NCBI RefSeq assembly: GCF_016859285.1 | Contig: NC_053402.1 | Location: 7,584,531 to 7,648,530 of the forward strand | Source: Xiphias gladius | Lineage: Eukaryota > Chordata > Actinopteri > Istiophoriformes > Xiphiidae | DNA length: 64,000 nucleotides | Direction of reading: 5' to 3' | In this document: piece by piece, positions 1 to 19,282 of the stretch | How the letters are laid out: every line of letters begins with the position of its first letter | How positions within the stretch are numbered: position 1 is the stretch's first letter | The notes under the pieces: generated by a model | Database searches by the model: none | Told to the model about the DNA's origin: nothing | What the model saw: only the letters and a program-made list of their open reading frames with translations | Translations under genes and position numbers: made by a program

Positions 1-270
1 AAGTGGTTCACATCTACTGTACAACATATCCACCATGTCTGGTCCATAACACACTCCTGAAGCTGCGCCTGTCTGATTCAAACCATTGGCAGGGAGCCAA
101 CAGGGCACATGCAAATGCTTAAAGAAAAATTCTCTTAGCTACATATTTAGCATGTTCTTTGATGTCTTAATTTGATTTTTGATTGCCCCTTCAGACACAC
201 ACACCAGTCTCCACAGGTTTACCTCTGTCTTTCCACTTCCTACATGATTGTTTGCCCTGTACCATATTAG

Positions 271-336
271 TTCTTCTCTTCTCTTCTCTTCTCTTCTCTT
301 CTCTTCTCTTCTCTTCTCTTCTCTTCTCTTCTCTTC
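271..336. repeat. (CTTCT)n microsatellite
   Basis: About 13 near-perfect copies of a pentanucleotide, CTTCT on the + strand and AGAAG on the other. The repeated Ser-Leu-Leu-Phe or Arg-Glu-Glu-Lys reading frames across it are artefacts. Confidence 0.95.
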
Positions 337-957
337 CTTTCTATGATTCCAGGGTTCTGAACACTTCTTTCTACATTTTACCCAAATATACAATATATGT
401 AAACAATTTAAAAAATACATTTATTCATAGTAAGCAGGTGTATGACGAGCAGAAAATTTAAAATGATAAAAATAATATGATAATTAGTCTTTGTTTAGCA
501 CTTTTCATACATAAAATTCAGCGCAAAGTCCTTTACATCAAATTATATATCTAAAAAACACTTAAAATAAAGAATGGGTATTTGAAACATGCGTATCAAT
601 ACTAACCAAAAACTGTTGGTTATAAATAATCCTAAATTGAATCTAGGATTATGGGCAGCATGGCAAAATTAGTATATCCACAACTGAACAACTCTTTGAA
701 TATGCATGGCAAAAAAAGAGATGTCCTTCAGTTTCTTATTGATGAAATGAGGCCACAACATGGACACACGCTGGGGAGGTTACCATTCCTGGAAAATGAG
801 ACTGTTGATCATCTCACTCCTGAGAAACTGAGAGGACAGTGGGAAGGAAGGTCTCTGTGTGTTTTGTTTTTTGTTTTTTTTTGTTTTGTTTTTTTTTTTC
901 TCCAGTGCTTGTGGCAATGTGTCAATCCCTTAGAGGTTGATGTGTATGCAGAATGTA

Positions 958-1018
958 CACCGATCAGCCACAACGTTAAAACCGGTAACTGTTTTTTTAA
1001 TGTTGTGGCTGATCGGTG
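958..1018. mobile_element. 61-bp foldback made of two Tc1-like terminal inverted repeats
   Basis: The left arm begins CACCGATCAGCCACAAC and the right end is its reverse complement. The arms agree at 24 of the first 25 positions and are separated by a few bases plus a T run. A TA dinucleotide precedes the left arm; the right flank is TT. The arm sequence matches, from memory, the terminal inverted repeat of a widespread fish Tc1-like transposon. With no interior this is either a MITE-sized deletion derivative or a solo terminus pair. Confidence 0.75.
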
Positions 1019-3899
1019 TTTTCACATGTATTTGTTTGCATGTCTCCAGAAACTGGGGCCATGTTTATGTAGGTAAGCATATGAGTGTGAGTTCACATGT
1101 GTATGTGTGTGTCTCACTCCTCCACTGACATAACTGCGCAGTAGCTTATCATCAAACCAGCCCGGTGACACTGGGAGCAGGGTAGTGGGCGATGGTGAAC
1201 TTTTCCAATTAGTCAACAACCTGGGAGGAGGTGAGAGTTTCAACACAAACCCAATGACATTGGCTCCTTTTGTTTGCTCTGCCTCATTCAAAAGAAAACT
1301 CACATCCAAAGTCTTTGAAATTACCCCTGCAAATCCTGTAAATATACATACACTGAGGCTGTCTTTGTTAAAGGTTTAGAAATCTAAGGGCAGGGTGCAA
1401 CATTGTGTAAGAGAAAGAATGAGCAGAGTGAGACATTCATCCAACGACAGAGATTTACTATTGTGTAAATCAGCAGTGACTTGGCTGTGGTCAGTCCTAC
1501 TCCCCTGGCATGTAGGCACTGCTATGCTGGCTTTTTCACATAGTCATGTTGAAATACTCCCTCACTCAGACTCCTCATAGACACCTTAATTAAGGGATAT
1601 TGACATTACTCAACCAAAAATAGCAATCTGTTTTGCTATAGGCCTTATTTGTCTGTTTACATGAAATTTATATTTTTGGCATCTATCTTATTCCCTTTTC
1701 AGGGCAGTTTAATGTGTGTCAAAGAGATTAATGCCTGACACTGCCAACTTAACAAACAACCAGTAATTAAGAATGCAAGACTCAGTGCCATGGCTTTAAG
1801 ACAGAAGATGCGTAAGTAATCTATGATAGAGGAATGCTTGCTGAAGATTTTGGAAAAGTTATCTCCTCATGACAGACCACATAAGTCACTTTCCACCGTG
1901 TAAAATGTCAAAGTTTAATGTTATTCTGCTCTATGTATTTCAGTTATTTAGGAGTAGCAGATTCAGTTCTGCATTAAATTCTTTAATGATCCCACAGTGT
2001 ACTGTAAACTGCACACTGAAACTACTAGAACCACCCTGAACCGTCATTAATACTTGTGTACACAACACTTGGCATCTCAGACAATATCACAACTTTACCA
2101 AGTGATCCCTTACGACTCTAGTTTTTCCAGTACTGATTAGCAATGGCAGCTCGACAAAGGACTGATTGTTGAGCAAGCCACCAAATTGGTCTTTCTCAGT
2201 AGTTACGCAGGCGTGTGATTTGTCAACTTATGTTTGGATCTAAAAAAACATGTTGTGGCTAAGCTCCTGCCCTCCCCTGCTACATACAGCTGTAGACAGT
2301 GGCATGGTCAAACACTCACTAAATTTTTACTGTGAAAAATGATAGCTGACTAATGCATGACTCATGGTATTTCCTTTTCCAAAAATGTACCAAGAGCTGA
2401 AAAAAGGCTTGATTCTTGCATAACTGAAGTGGCAAAAGTAGTTTTTGCTCCACAGGCATGCATTCTGGTTTCACTCAGTAACTCTCAGTGCATTCTGTAA
2501 AGTTATACTGTGGAAGGAATGCCGTATCACAATAAATGGTACAGTACAAACTGTGGCTTTCCTCACCTGCAAGGTGGGGACAGCACACCCAGAATAGAAT
2601 CAGGTCCAACCACATTCTCCATTCTCACCACTCTCTTTTTCTCAGTCTGTCTCTCTCTTGTGTTTTTCCACGCTCCATATCATCTTCAGATTGTTTCTCG
2701 CAAGCAGTTGTAGTAACAGATGGTAATGGTTGTTCTTTTTAAATCTTAAGTCAAATTGTACAAATTGTACAGATCCTGATATAACCACATCCACCATCCT
2801 TGCATGCATGAAGGGAGTTGTCTGTCAGCTCAGGTGGAGCTATTTGTGTTGGTGATAGATTTCTGACTAGATTCAGCAGATGCAGTTTAGATTTTGAGGA
2901 GAATAGACAACTATATTCCAAACCTGAATTGCAGAATAGCAATGGACTGGCATTCTTTCCCATGGGGATTTGGGTGGGACACTTAGGACATTAAGTAGTA
3001 TGCTCAAGGTGTGGTGTCTGAAATTCAGACTGTTGAACATGAATGGATGAACATAATAAGATGGGTTGTGTATTTACTGTGGCTTCTATGGAGTTTGATA
3101 ATGTTGTCATGGAATTGAGTGATCTGCATAAGGCGCAGAAACCTGAAGTGTTACCGTGGCAGAGGTATCACCTAAACACTTAAGCTATGTTTAGCATTCC
3201 AGCTTTCTGAGTTCCTCTGTCTACATATGAAAAAGGTTATTGACAACCGTATTAAAATAAATAGCATAGTTCTTAGTTTTCATCAAAGAACCAGTGCCTT
3301 GGTTTCATTCCTAAGAAATAACTCAGACGATACAGTTTTTCTATGTACATTATGTGTCTGCAACCTAATGAACCCACCAGAATATAGCTAGCTACAAAAG
3401 TAGCCTTGCTATAAACTCAAGCAGGCTCTGCTGCCTTACGAGGTCACAGTATTGGCAGGTAAATTATTTCTGAAGCCTGTTATTATCCTGCTGGGTTATA
3501 CCCGAGGCTGAGGCAGGCTGACATGGTACTGACCAGGCACTCTGCTGAGCCTTTGACTCAGACTTCTGTTGGCATATCGGCATATTTTTATACTCAACAG
3601 AAGCAAATAAGTGACCTCTGTCTTCCAGTCTGCACCCAGAGTACTTTGTCTATCTCTATCTACTTGTGTGTATCTAACTTTCCTGCTTGGCTTTTATTAT
3701 TTTGCTTGCATTCAGCGATGCACACTCATATGTATATATGTATATATGTATTTATTGTTATTCTGCTTCCTTTTCTTCTAAACACTTTTTTGAGAGGTTC
3801 CAACTTCTTTATACTGTTTCCTAGAAACAGTATTCAATCTTTAAAATGTTCAGCTCATTGAGGACACCTCTGACTCTTGTGAGATTTTTTTTTTTTAAT

Positions 3900-4470
3900 A
3901 TTCCACTTATCTGAAAATTCTGCCCATTTTTGAAACTTGTCACCTCCTCTTCAACCTCTTCATACTCATTCATACATTCACCTAGAAACTTCATTCAAAC
4001 TTTAAACCAGTCTCCACTCATTGTACTTCATCACCTTAGTTTAAGCTTTTTCATACTTTTCACTTGTCTGTAATCAGCATCGAAGTTTATTTCTCTTTTC
4101 ATACCTTCTCAGACTTTTACATTGGTGTGTATAGCATGTGATGTTCAAACCTAGAGTGATTGATGTCATCACACTCACAGTTGGCTTCAGCTGTCTCATT
4201 AATTTACACTTTAAATAGTATTTCTAGTGCTTTCAACACTTTTACTGACACTTCAACTGCTTCCACTTATTACATGTCAATCAACACTTGAAGTCATTTT
4301 TATTCTTTAAGTGATAGTTCAGCTACTTTTAGATCTTAAGCTTTATCTAATATTTTAATCGCTGTCAAGGCTGGCACTTCAACCACTTATACATTCAGAA
4401 CTTCCACTTAAACTGAAATTACAATTACTTTTACCCCTGACAAACAAACTGACATATCCATTCATCTTTT
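3900..4470. repeat. Degenerate low-complexity repeat rich in CTTCA/CACTT
   Basis: The words CTTCAAC, CACTTCAA, CATTCA and CTTTTA recur at irregular spacing through this stretch, with few G residues. It looks like an old, diverged minisatellite or the interior of a non-autonomous transposon. No clear unit length or terminal repeats were found. Confidence 0.35.
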
Positions 4471-6747
4471 ACTCTTCAACTTAAAAGTTGTCCCAGCCCA
4501 AAACCTTTACAAGAGTTTTAAAATCAAGCCACATTGTAAAACTGTAACTTTGCGTAGAATCTAGTTGCCTCTGTGTGCTTCTACCATGCTGTGCTGTAAG
4601 TTCATTTTTAAACTTCTGTTACCATGCCCAATTCTAAATGTGCAAAATACACACAAAGTCTCATCTTTGAGGCTAATGTTAGACTCTACTCTTTGGCCTA
4701 GTTCTCTGAGGACAACAGTATTTTTTTTTTTTTTAAATCAGATTTCCTCTTTATGCGTGTCTCATACTGAAAGGGGAAAATTTCAGATTATTAGATTTGA
4801 TTAGCAGATATGATGAGGCTCTGACATTGGCAGTCTTCCCCATTAATGTCCAATTTACCACAGGAATTCAACCAAAATCAGTGAGCTCTATGACAAAGAA
4901 GCAAATGTTATTATGCAATTATGTAATGTGACATTGGCAGATAAAGTTATGGGACTGTTAAAAGATTCTCTCTCAGTCTAAATTAATGCAACTGAACAGT
5001 TCCAAAAGTAGATTACTTTGACTGATTGGAACCATTAGGACAATATCAATCACCATCAGTGGTGAAACAATGATGATTAAGGGTAATTAATGAACTTACA
5101 GCAGTGTGAACTGTTTCCAACAACCCCCCCTTCTGAATTCCTCGCTCACTACCTTCATGTCTCTCTCCATCTTCCTCCCTTCAATCTCATTCCCTCCCTC
5201 TTTTTCCCTCCTTCTTTCTCACCAAAGCTATGACTCGTACTCATTTCCCTCCACCTCTTTTCCCCCCACAGCCAACAACATTCCTTCATTCTGAAACCTC
5301 TTCCTCTATAACAAAAGCGGGAAAAGACAGAGGGTGGTGATCAGGAAGAAACACTACACTGTCGTTAGTGCGTGCATGTGTTCATTTGACTGAACACATG
5401 TTTGACTGTTTGTTTATTTATTCAGCAGCTACGATCAAATTGTGATTAGCGCAGGCTGCAGTCTGTCGCCATGGTAGCATGTGTGGAATCATTGTCAATA
5501 ATGTCCAATGTTGTGGGAGTTCCCCTCTCAAACATCAGTGAGTCATCAGCTGCCCTCCCAGAGAGAACCACCATCATCAGCAGAGTGACACAGACATGAG
5601 ACACCAAAAACGTAAGAAAAATCTATTGCCTGCCCACAAAAGTTGTTGAAATAGGGGCTGGTTTGAGGCTGTGTAAAGTAGACAGAAAGAAAGAGGGGTG
5701 ACTGGGAGAAAAGAGTAGAATAGGAGGGGGTAAAGAGGAGAGACGGAAAAGGAGGCAGAGATTATGTGATCGAGGAAGCAAGAGGCTTGTCTGGGGTGTG
5801 GACTTAAAGAGAGGGCAGGGTAAAAGTGGGCAGATGGGTAGTTTTAAGTGTATGTGCATTTAGACTCTTAGTCTGAAATTAGTATCGTTGAGAGCAGGAG
5901 GAATTACACTTAAAGATACAGACAGCCATCAAACAGTAAGTCAAAGATTTTTCCTCTGGTTTTTGATTCCCTCTGTATTTCTTATTTCTCTATAGCTGGT
6001 TGACAATGTTAACATAGTGGTATTTGAATAAGAACTGTCTTGCAGTTTTTATTTCAGTATTTTTTTTCATTTTACCTAAAAAAAAAAAAGCAAAAAAAAA
6101 AGCAAATGATGATGAGGAACAGAGTGAAGGCAGGTGTGTGTTTGTGTACCTCCAACATACCTGTTCACCTTCACAGTTAACTTTGCTAATGAATTACAGT
6201 AACTCCTTCATCACTGGCCAGGTGAGGCTACTTTCCAGATGTGTTCTTGCAGCACTTAGTGTACTGTAGTGACAAGTTTGAAAGTTAATTTGTGGAAAGG
6301 CACAGGATAGCTTTCTTGCTTTTTTTTTTGTTTTTTTTTTATTAGATTTTTAGCACTCTCAAATCTAACCTCAGCCACATATATTGTATTTTGTGTAATG
6401 GAAAATATGCCACATCCAGGCCAGATCTAAAAATCCAAGCAGGAATAGTTGACACATCTTGTGCTTTCAGCAGATATTTTGGTCAATGAGTTTGTATTAA
6501 ATTAAACTGTCCAACTGCTGTCATCTGGCAGAAGACAACTCAAAAGCATGTCTATATTTGTGCTCATAGTGCTTCAGGGATAAATTATACAGAGCAAATA
6601 TTTGCAAATTCAATCTTTCACTTCATTGTAGCTGTTTGAAGCAGATGAAAGGTGGGAAACACTTGTAGAGATGTGTCAGGCATGACCACGTGTATCAGCG
6701 CTGTCTGTATATGAGTGCGTGTAAGAGAGAGGGAGCTGGCAAGTTTG

Positions 6748-6802
6748 TGAGTGTGTGTGTGTGTGTGTGTGTGCGCGTGTTGGTGTTTGTGTGTGTGTGT
6801 GG
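6748..6802. repeat. (GT)n microsatellite, interrupted
   Basis: Two GT runs are separated by a short GCGCGTGTTGGTGTTT interruption. Confidence 0.9.
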
Positions 6803-7680
6803 ACCCAGCCCTTGACTGCCCTTTTACCATGGAGAGAACCAGCACATTCCACATGTGCCTCTTCCTCTGTTCACACCCAGTGCAGCCTCCACACTGGATA
6901 CAGCCACAGATAGTTCACTGAGTATATACTGATCAAATCTCTGATCTAACTGATATCTCAGTGCAGAGCCACCTGTAGATGGACTGATGAAGTAGAACAA
7001 TTGCAGGTACCATAATGAGTCTTAACGAACAGTGGAAAAGAGAGTATTTTTTAACTACTCTATAAGTAGTTTGAGTTTTGGGCTACAGTGTGTGATAGTG
7101 TATAGTAATTCAAACTAGGGGAATTTGGGCGTGGGCCAGCTAGTCGGGGGAATAGCAGGTATTCTCTACAGTTATTTTAAGGAGTGGAGGATTTCTTGGA
7201 AGCACAAGACAGGCCCAAACTCATCTGCCTGCCAAGAACATCCCTCCTTAACGGTCTTTACTTCTCGTTAGCAACAATATCTGTTTACCCAGGGATAAAT
7301 TGATTTAGTTTACTGACATTATCTCACAGTCTATTTGCAGTCATTTCACTGGGAGCGCCTTAGCTGTAACTCAAAGTAATTAAAAATTGTGAAGCCACGC
7401 CCTGAGTGGGTGCCAGGTTTTGACCTTGCTTTGCGAGAGTTATGAAAATGTGTGTGTGCTTGGAACTGTCATTAATGGCTCCCTGACTGAAACCAAGCAG
7501 GATGTGCGCAGCCTTTGTTGTAGGCCATATTTGATTCCTTGTGTTCGGTGTGTGTGAGTCTTTGTTCTTTTAGGTTGAATGTGAATTAGTTCTTCCTGTA
7601 TATATATCCTGCATAATAAAGGGTGGAAAGTGGTGTAACAAGTTTTCTATTTGCACCTCCCTCTCTACAGCACAGTCATC

Positions 7681-10142
7681 ATGCTGATTCTCCTCGCTGC
7701 CATCTTTGCCCTTCACATCATCTGCATCATCCTCCTCCTGGTGGCTACTATTGACAATGTAAGTAAGACTGTGATTACATTTTGCTGCCTTTTTGTGGCT
7801 AGAGTTTTATCTCCACATACCTGTACAGCGCATCACTCCCCAGCACGCACACAAAAACACAAAGTCATATACACTGTGACATAATCTTACAGTCTCAAGG
7901 CATAGCCTAATCCCTAGTTTCCGCCCTAGAGTGTTAAAATGAACGTGTTGAATAGTTATGTGTATCGCTACCATGCTAACAGACAGCGAAGAGGCAAGAC
8001 TGATGAGTGATCGGCTACTCACCTCTCTTTCATCACACAAGGCCTTCCTTCCTTCTCTGTCAGTGGTCCACTGTTCTTCCCAGGGCCACATGTTTGACAT
8101 TTCTGGATGCCAGATGGGCTGGCCATGGTGTCATCATCTGGTGCCCCTGAGTGCATCTGTGTGTGTGCATGTAAATTGCAGGCAAGGTGTCGGTCGGTCA
8201 GTGCGATTGCAAATGCTGTACATGCACATGTGATTATGTGACATTCCTGCCTGCATTTTAGTGAGTGTTGAAAACTGGAATGAGACTGGGGTATGCCAAA
8301 GTGACCAGCAGATGAGCATTCCTCCCTCTGATTCCTCCCTTTGCCTGCAGGTCCCCCCGAAATTCATGTCAGAACACATGATAAACATATGCATACTGCT
8401 TGGCTCAGCTGTTTTTATTTACTACTGCTCTTGTTTTGAATTCTCATTATTTTTTTCTTACTTCCCTTGTTTTGATTCATCCATTTTCATTTAGCATGTA
8501 AGAGGGTTCTTCATGTTTATGAAACTGCTGCACCAGAGTTTTAAAATGATTTGAAATGTAAAATTTTGTCCCTATGCTCTTTCCCTCAGGCCTGGTGGAT
8601 GACTGACACTATTTCCACTGACATTTGGGCGAGGTGGATACTGCAAAATGGAGTGTGGAACTACACCGATCTTCCCACAGGCGCACACTACCCAAAAGGT
8701 AAGATCTATCCTACAAAGATGTAGTGTGAGAACGTGTTTCCATGAGTACAGCACTTAAACACTAAGAGTCATATTTACTTCTCAATAAAGCAGAAGTTTG
8801 CCATAAATGTTTCATTGTTTTCTGCCACACTGTAAGACTTGGCATACCTTGTGCTTCTTTTATTCTAGACTAGTGGCTGAAATAACTGCTATTCATTAAA
8901 AACATTAAAATATTCATGAACAAATCAATAAAATCAATTTAAAAAAGATATCTTTTGGTGTCATCTATTAGGAGTTTAACGCTCAAAAACTGTAAAAGCT
9001 AATCTGCTTCATCAGGGCTGTGTGGGTGTGGTTTGATCAGATTTGATTGACGGCAACCAAACAACCCGCCAACTGTCATCAGATTTCATTCAAATGTTGC
9101 TAAATCCTGATTAGTAGGAGGTAGGGGCTGACTGAGAAAATAGGTTTTTATCAAACAAGCCTCTCCCTTGATGGCCTCATTGAACACTATAATTTTGAGT
9201 CATAATCAGGAACAGTATTGTCTTGAGAGCTGTGTGATATGAAAAACATCTTTTCAATAAGTTTCGTTTTATTGTGCTATTTCTTTTGGCATCCTCCCAG
9301 AACATGCATATGTAAATCAATTGGGGACACACAAAGTTTGCAGTTATCAAAATTATTTTTTGGTTATACTGTAATTACCTGCCCTTAGCAACATACAAAA
9401 TGGACCTGTCATTTGTCTTTACAGGGCACCATAATCAGCGTGTTTTAAAATCCTAAAATATTTGGGATGTTTGAACATAACATTCCTGCCATTTAGAACT
9501 GCGACTGTCTGACCAGATTTTTCAAAGACTCAGTGTCACTGCAACCTCAGTGTTTCCTGGGTGCGTCAATACATTTAGCATACCCCACCACCACCACCAT
9601 CACCCCATCTCTCTACCTATCTCACACACACCCATACACAGCATCTTTCATTGTGTTGCTGTCACTCTGGCTCCCCCTGCAGATTACCTCCAGGCAGTGC
9701 AGGCCAGCTCGGTGCTAGCTTGTATATTCTCCATCCTGGGCATCTTTGTGTTTGTGGCTCAACTCTTCACCCTCAACAAAGGACAGAGGTTCACCATCTC
9801 CGGCATCTTTCAGTTCCTCGCCTGTGAGTATTTTTGTGTGTTTTATGTTTGATTTCTTTCTCTGACAGTGTCATCTTTCTCTCTCTCTGTGTGTACGCTT
9901 TATACTGATATGTATCATCACAAATTTTCATTTTTCTATTTCTTTCCTCATTCACTGATGTCCATGTTTCCTTTGCTCCAGGCCTGTGCATCATGATTGC
10001 AGCCTCCATCTACACAGACCGCTTCCACCTCATTGAGAATAACGGCTGGTATGGTCACTCCTTCATCCTGGCATGGATTGCCTTCGCCCTCACATTCATC
10101 TCTTCCATCACTTACTTTGTGTTACGCAAGAAGACAGCGTGA
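7681..10142 (+). CDS. emp1: Epithelial membrane protein (PMP22/EMP/MP20 family), complete, 4 coding exons
   Basis: Coding exons are 7681-7758, 8590-8698, 9683-9823 and 9982-10142. All junctions are GT/AG, phases close exactly, and the product is 162 aa, the usual family length. Exon 1 is the first membrane helix ([17 protein letters not shown]). Exon 2 is the first extracellular loop, with an N-glycosylation sequon NYT at residues 50-52. Exon 3 carries helix 2 ([17 protein letters not shown]). Exon 4 carries helix 3 ([13 protein letters not shown]) and helix 4 ([16 protein letters not shown]), ending in an RKK basic tail. The family forms tetraspan membrane proteins at the cell surface that affect adhesion, caveolae and integrins. 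Helices 3-4 read more like EMP2, but the neighbours gsg1 and grin2b point to emp1. Oddity: loop 1 lacks the GLWxxC...C cysteine pair typical of EMP/PMP22 proteins. The start was chosen because the ATG lies ten bases after a good acceptor (7669-7670) and opens the first helix. Confidence 0.9.
7759..8589 (+). other. emp1 intron 1
   Basis: GT donor at 7759 (GTAAGT) and a pyrimidine-rich acceptor ending at 8589. No internal gene or clear transposon was seen. Confidence 0.85.
8699..9682 (+). other. emp1 intron 2
   Basis: GTAAGA donor and a CCCCTGCAG acceptor. It contains a short CCA/CAC-rich patch just before the acceptor (about 9586-9640). Nothing else was identified. Confidence 0.85.
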
Positions 10143-11021
10143 AAAGGACACTAGAGCTTGCTCCAACGAGCCCAAGATCTTTGGCTGGAAAATCTGGGTG
10201 TAGTTACAGTCTGGTCAGAGTTTATATTTGCCTGTTTCGAACATCAGATTTGAGCTGCTAGTTTATATTCAACTACAGATATAGTAGACCTGTTGATCAT
10301 CTCAAATACATACTAGTGTTTGATTGAGTCTGCGTTCAGATAATCAGGGTTTCAGACTTTGTGGAGTATGGGTTATTTCTGCAGTAAAAGGCAAGCTCAA
10401 TCAATCACTGCCGTATTTGATTGTATTTTCAATCCAGAGTTTAGCCTGAATTTCTTGAAGGCATCTAAGGATTTAGAATATTTTTGTAGTTATCTGAACA
10501 AAAAAAGGCCTAAATGTTTATAAGAGGATATAATAAATTAAGATCTAACAATATCCCTGGCTTGTAACAAAAACAGGTTCAAGAGTAAAATCTGTGGTCT
10601 TTTTTTGTAATGTACATTTACAAATGTATGTGAGTGTAGGATAAAAAGGGGCGAGTTTATGATTTTAGTATTTAGTTTTTTCGATATTATATTGTTAGTA
10701 TTGTTATCTGCTCTGGTCTGACTTTATGTAATGTGCCAATTAAACGAAGTGTAACGACAACATGATGCCATTGATTTTCAAAATGCTTGGTAAATCTGTG
10801 CCTGTTTGAAGTCTTAAAAGTCCTCCATTTATATGTCACCTGTTTTGTGTAATCTTATGATAAGACTATGCAATAATATATAAAGTGTAAAAATCACTAA
10901 TGTAAAACTGTTAGTTTTCTTGTTATTTGTGACTAAGAAGACATCAAACTGGTTTAGTGTTTAAGTATGATGCCAAATCATATACTATATGGCTCTCAGC
11001 CTGCCCAGAAACTATCACACT

Positions 11022-11027
11022 AATAAA
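11022..11027 (+). terminator. Candidate emp1 polyadenylation signal AATAAA
   Basis: A canonical hexamer lies about 880 bases after the emp1 stop. Alternatives are ATTAAA near 10738 and AATAAA near 10543, so usage is uncertain. Confidence 0.4.
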
Positions 11028-11381
11028 GTGATATAAAGAGGGACTTTTTTCATATACGTCAGAGTAATGACCCAAAAAGTTATGAGAATTGCAATCATTT
11101 GTGTTCAGCCGATACATCTATTTCAGAGATGGCCATTTTGAGTTACACTCATGTATGTATGAAACATTTTACATAAATCAACTAATCCATATCTTGTCTG
11201 GCTGTAACCATATACCAGTAATATATCAACCTTTCGTATACTTTAAGCCAAATCAACTGTTTCAACATGGTGTGACAGTAAGGTAACTGCTTTGACTCTT
11301 AAAGGGTGAGATATAATGTGTAAATATGTTTTGTTTCCCATAATGCTCCATATGTCTAATGCCGTTTCATTTTTGCTACCG

Positions 11382-11387
11382 TTTATT
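11382..11387 (-). terminator. Candidate gsg1 polyadenylation signal (AATAAA on - strand)
   Basis: TTTATT on the + strand, about 520 bases past the gsg1 stop. If both this and the 11022 signal are used, the two convergent transcripts end about 360 bases apart without overlap. Confidence 0.3.
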
Positions 11388-11907
11388 CTCATTATGGATG
11401 ATAATGACAATGATATTTACAATATTAAAACCTGATTTTCAATCAGTTTTTGAAGCTATTATGTGTTTCTTTTCCATTTGTCATTAGAAGGCGTAAAGAG
11501 TAAAGGTAAGTTGTTCAATTATGCTCCAGTGGCTGCTACTGTAAGTTAGATTGATTTTTTTTTTTTTTTTTCTTTTTTGTTTTTGTTTTTTCCCATCTGA
11601 GGCTCATAGCAGTGAAATGTTTCAAACAGAAGTCTGGTGATTACATTTAATTCATATAAATGTTGTATATAATGAAGCATTTCTGTATTATCAGTTTACA
11701 AAACAATGGTTGACTTGATCATCCTGAGGGCCCTTCTGCATTTGCGTTGCCCTTCTCTATTAGTACAGAGTGATTATGAAAGCGGATTCATTGAGTCACT
11801 GGACTGCAATGTAAATTCAGAGCACATGACAAGACCATGACAAACATTGAACTGCAATGCCAAGAATGGCGTAGGTACTCAAAAATACTCCAGTCTGGAT
11901 CAGTAGA

Positions 11908-18051
<6,144 letters not shown>

Positions 18052-19282
18052 CGTGCAACGGCTTAAGGAGGGGTTGGGCTAGTGGAGGAAAAGTAGGGAT
18101 GGAGAGAGACATAGAAATATGGTCAAATATGCAAACTCTTAACAATAATGTTCAAGGGTGGATATGGGCTACTTCACTAAAAAAACAAAAAGTAACGTCT
18201 GAAACGTATGTAACTGACAAGGGAATGAAAAGCTCAGATTTTTCATTTTTCATCCACTTGACTTTAGGTACACCTCCACTCTTGCATGTCACTAAAAATA
18301 ACACCAGCATGTTATTAGTTTCCAAGGAGAAGCAGCTTTGCCCAATTGCCTGAGATGATTAATGAGATATTTGAAAGAGAAAGTGCTAGCAGTTTTACAT
18401 GACTAATCATATTTAAAGAATAAAGACTGTGACAGAAAATCAGCACACTACTCGTAATTGGACAGTTAAATCATAGGAAAATAGGTGAAACGTGCAGTCA
18501 CCGTGGAACCTCTCAGATGCTCAAACTGTTACCTCTGATCACTTGATTTAAAGCAGTGAATTAAATTTGAAGAAAAAAAAAACACACTCACCTCCTTCAG
18601 CCTCTTACTTCTTAATTTGTCCCCTGTTCCCTCAAGTAAGCGAGGAAGGTGAAAGAAACACCCTGCCCTGCTCCTCTACCTGTTTGCCATTTGTGCTCCC
18701 TTTCACCCTTCATCAGATATTGAAAGTGATGGAGGATTTTGGTCATCACACTGACCTCTGCATCCAGTGACACTCAGTCTTTATGATTCGACCCCAGCGG
18801 TGAGACAACTGTGAGCATATCACACAGACACAAACAGACGCACACACTCCTCCTCTTTAATCCATCTGTATAAATCCAAAACAGACAACTCTGTTCCATC
18901 TGATTTCATTTTGATTCCTAGACTTACTTTGATATATTTCCTTCATTTCGTATCCTCTTCTGGCCCTTCCTCTGATGCTTTCAGCATTTAAAAGCCTCCA
19001 GCACTCTGTTTAGATGTGTAAATCGACATGGGCTTGAAATAGTGAATAAATATGGCAGATGAACACTTTTACATGGATAATATTACTTTGCAGCACAATA
19101 CGTGCACGCTGATTTTCAGTGACAACTATTTGACTCAGGGAGGGGGTGACCCCACAAGAGGGGCCTATAAGGGTGCGTTATTTAGTAACTGCCGTCAATC
19201 GCAATCCCTTGACTACAAAGGTTTTATGTTGTTGCCAGAGGAGGTTAATGTGTCACTTTTTAAAAGACATCATATCCTAAAC

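Larger units (their letters stand above)
1..7680. other. Gene-free upstream region
   Basis: No coding exon could be supported here. The open frames are short, lack paired splice sites and resemble no family I know. The region is AT-rich and contains a CTTCT microsatellite, a 61-base foldback, a degenerate pyrimidine-rich repeat around 3900-4470, homopolymer T and A runs, and a GT microsatellite near 6750. The 5' untranslated exon(s) of the emp gene that starts at 7681 should lie in or left of this stretch, because its first coding exon begins at a splice acceptor. I could not place them. Confidence 0.6.
10143..11907. other. Tail-to-tail intergenic region with the 3' UTRs of emp1 (+) and gsg1 (-)
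   Basis: AT-rich sequence directly after the emp1 stop and directly after the gsg1 stop on the opposite strand. It contains several possible polyadenylation hexamers on each strand and a T-rich run at 11550-11590. No coding capacity was recognised. Confidence 0.7.

Noticed and set aside
651-1076. 141-codon open frame on the + strand
   Set aside because: It runs through poly-T and the foldback, has no splice sites or recognisable domain, and an amino-acid make-up explained by those repeats.
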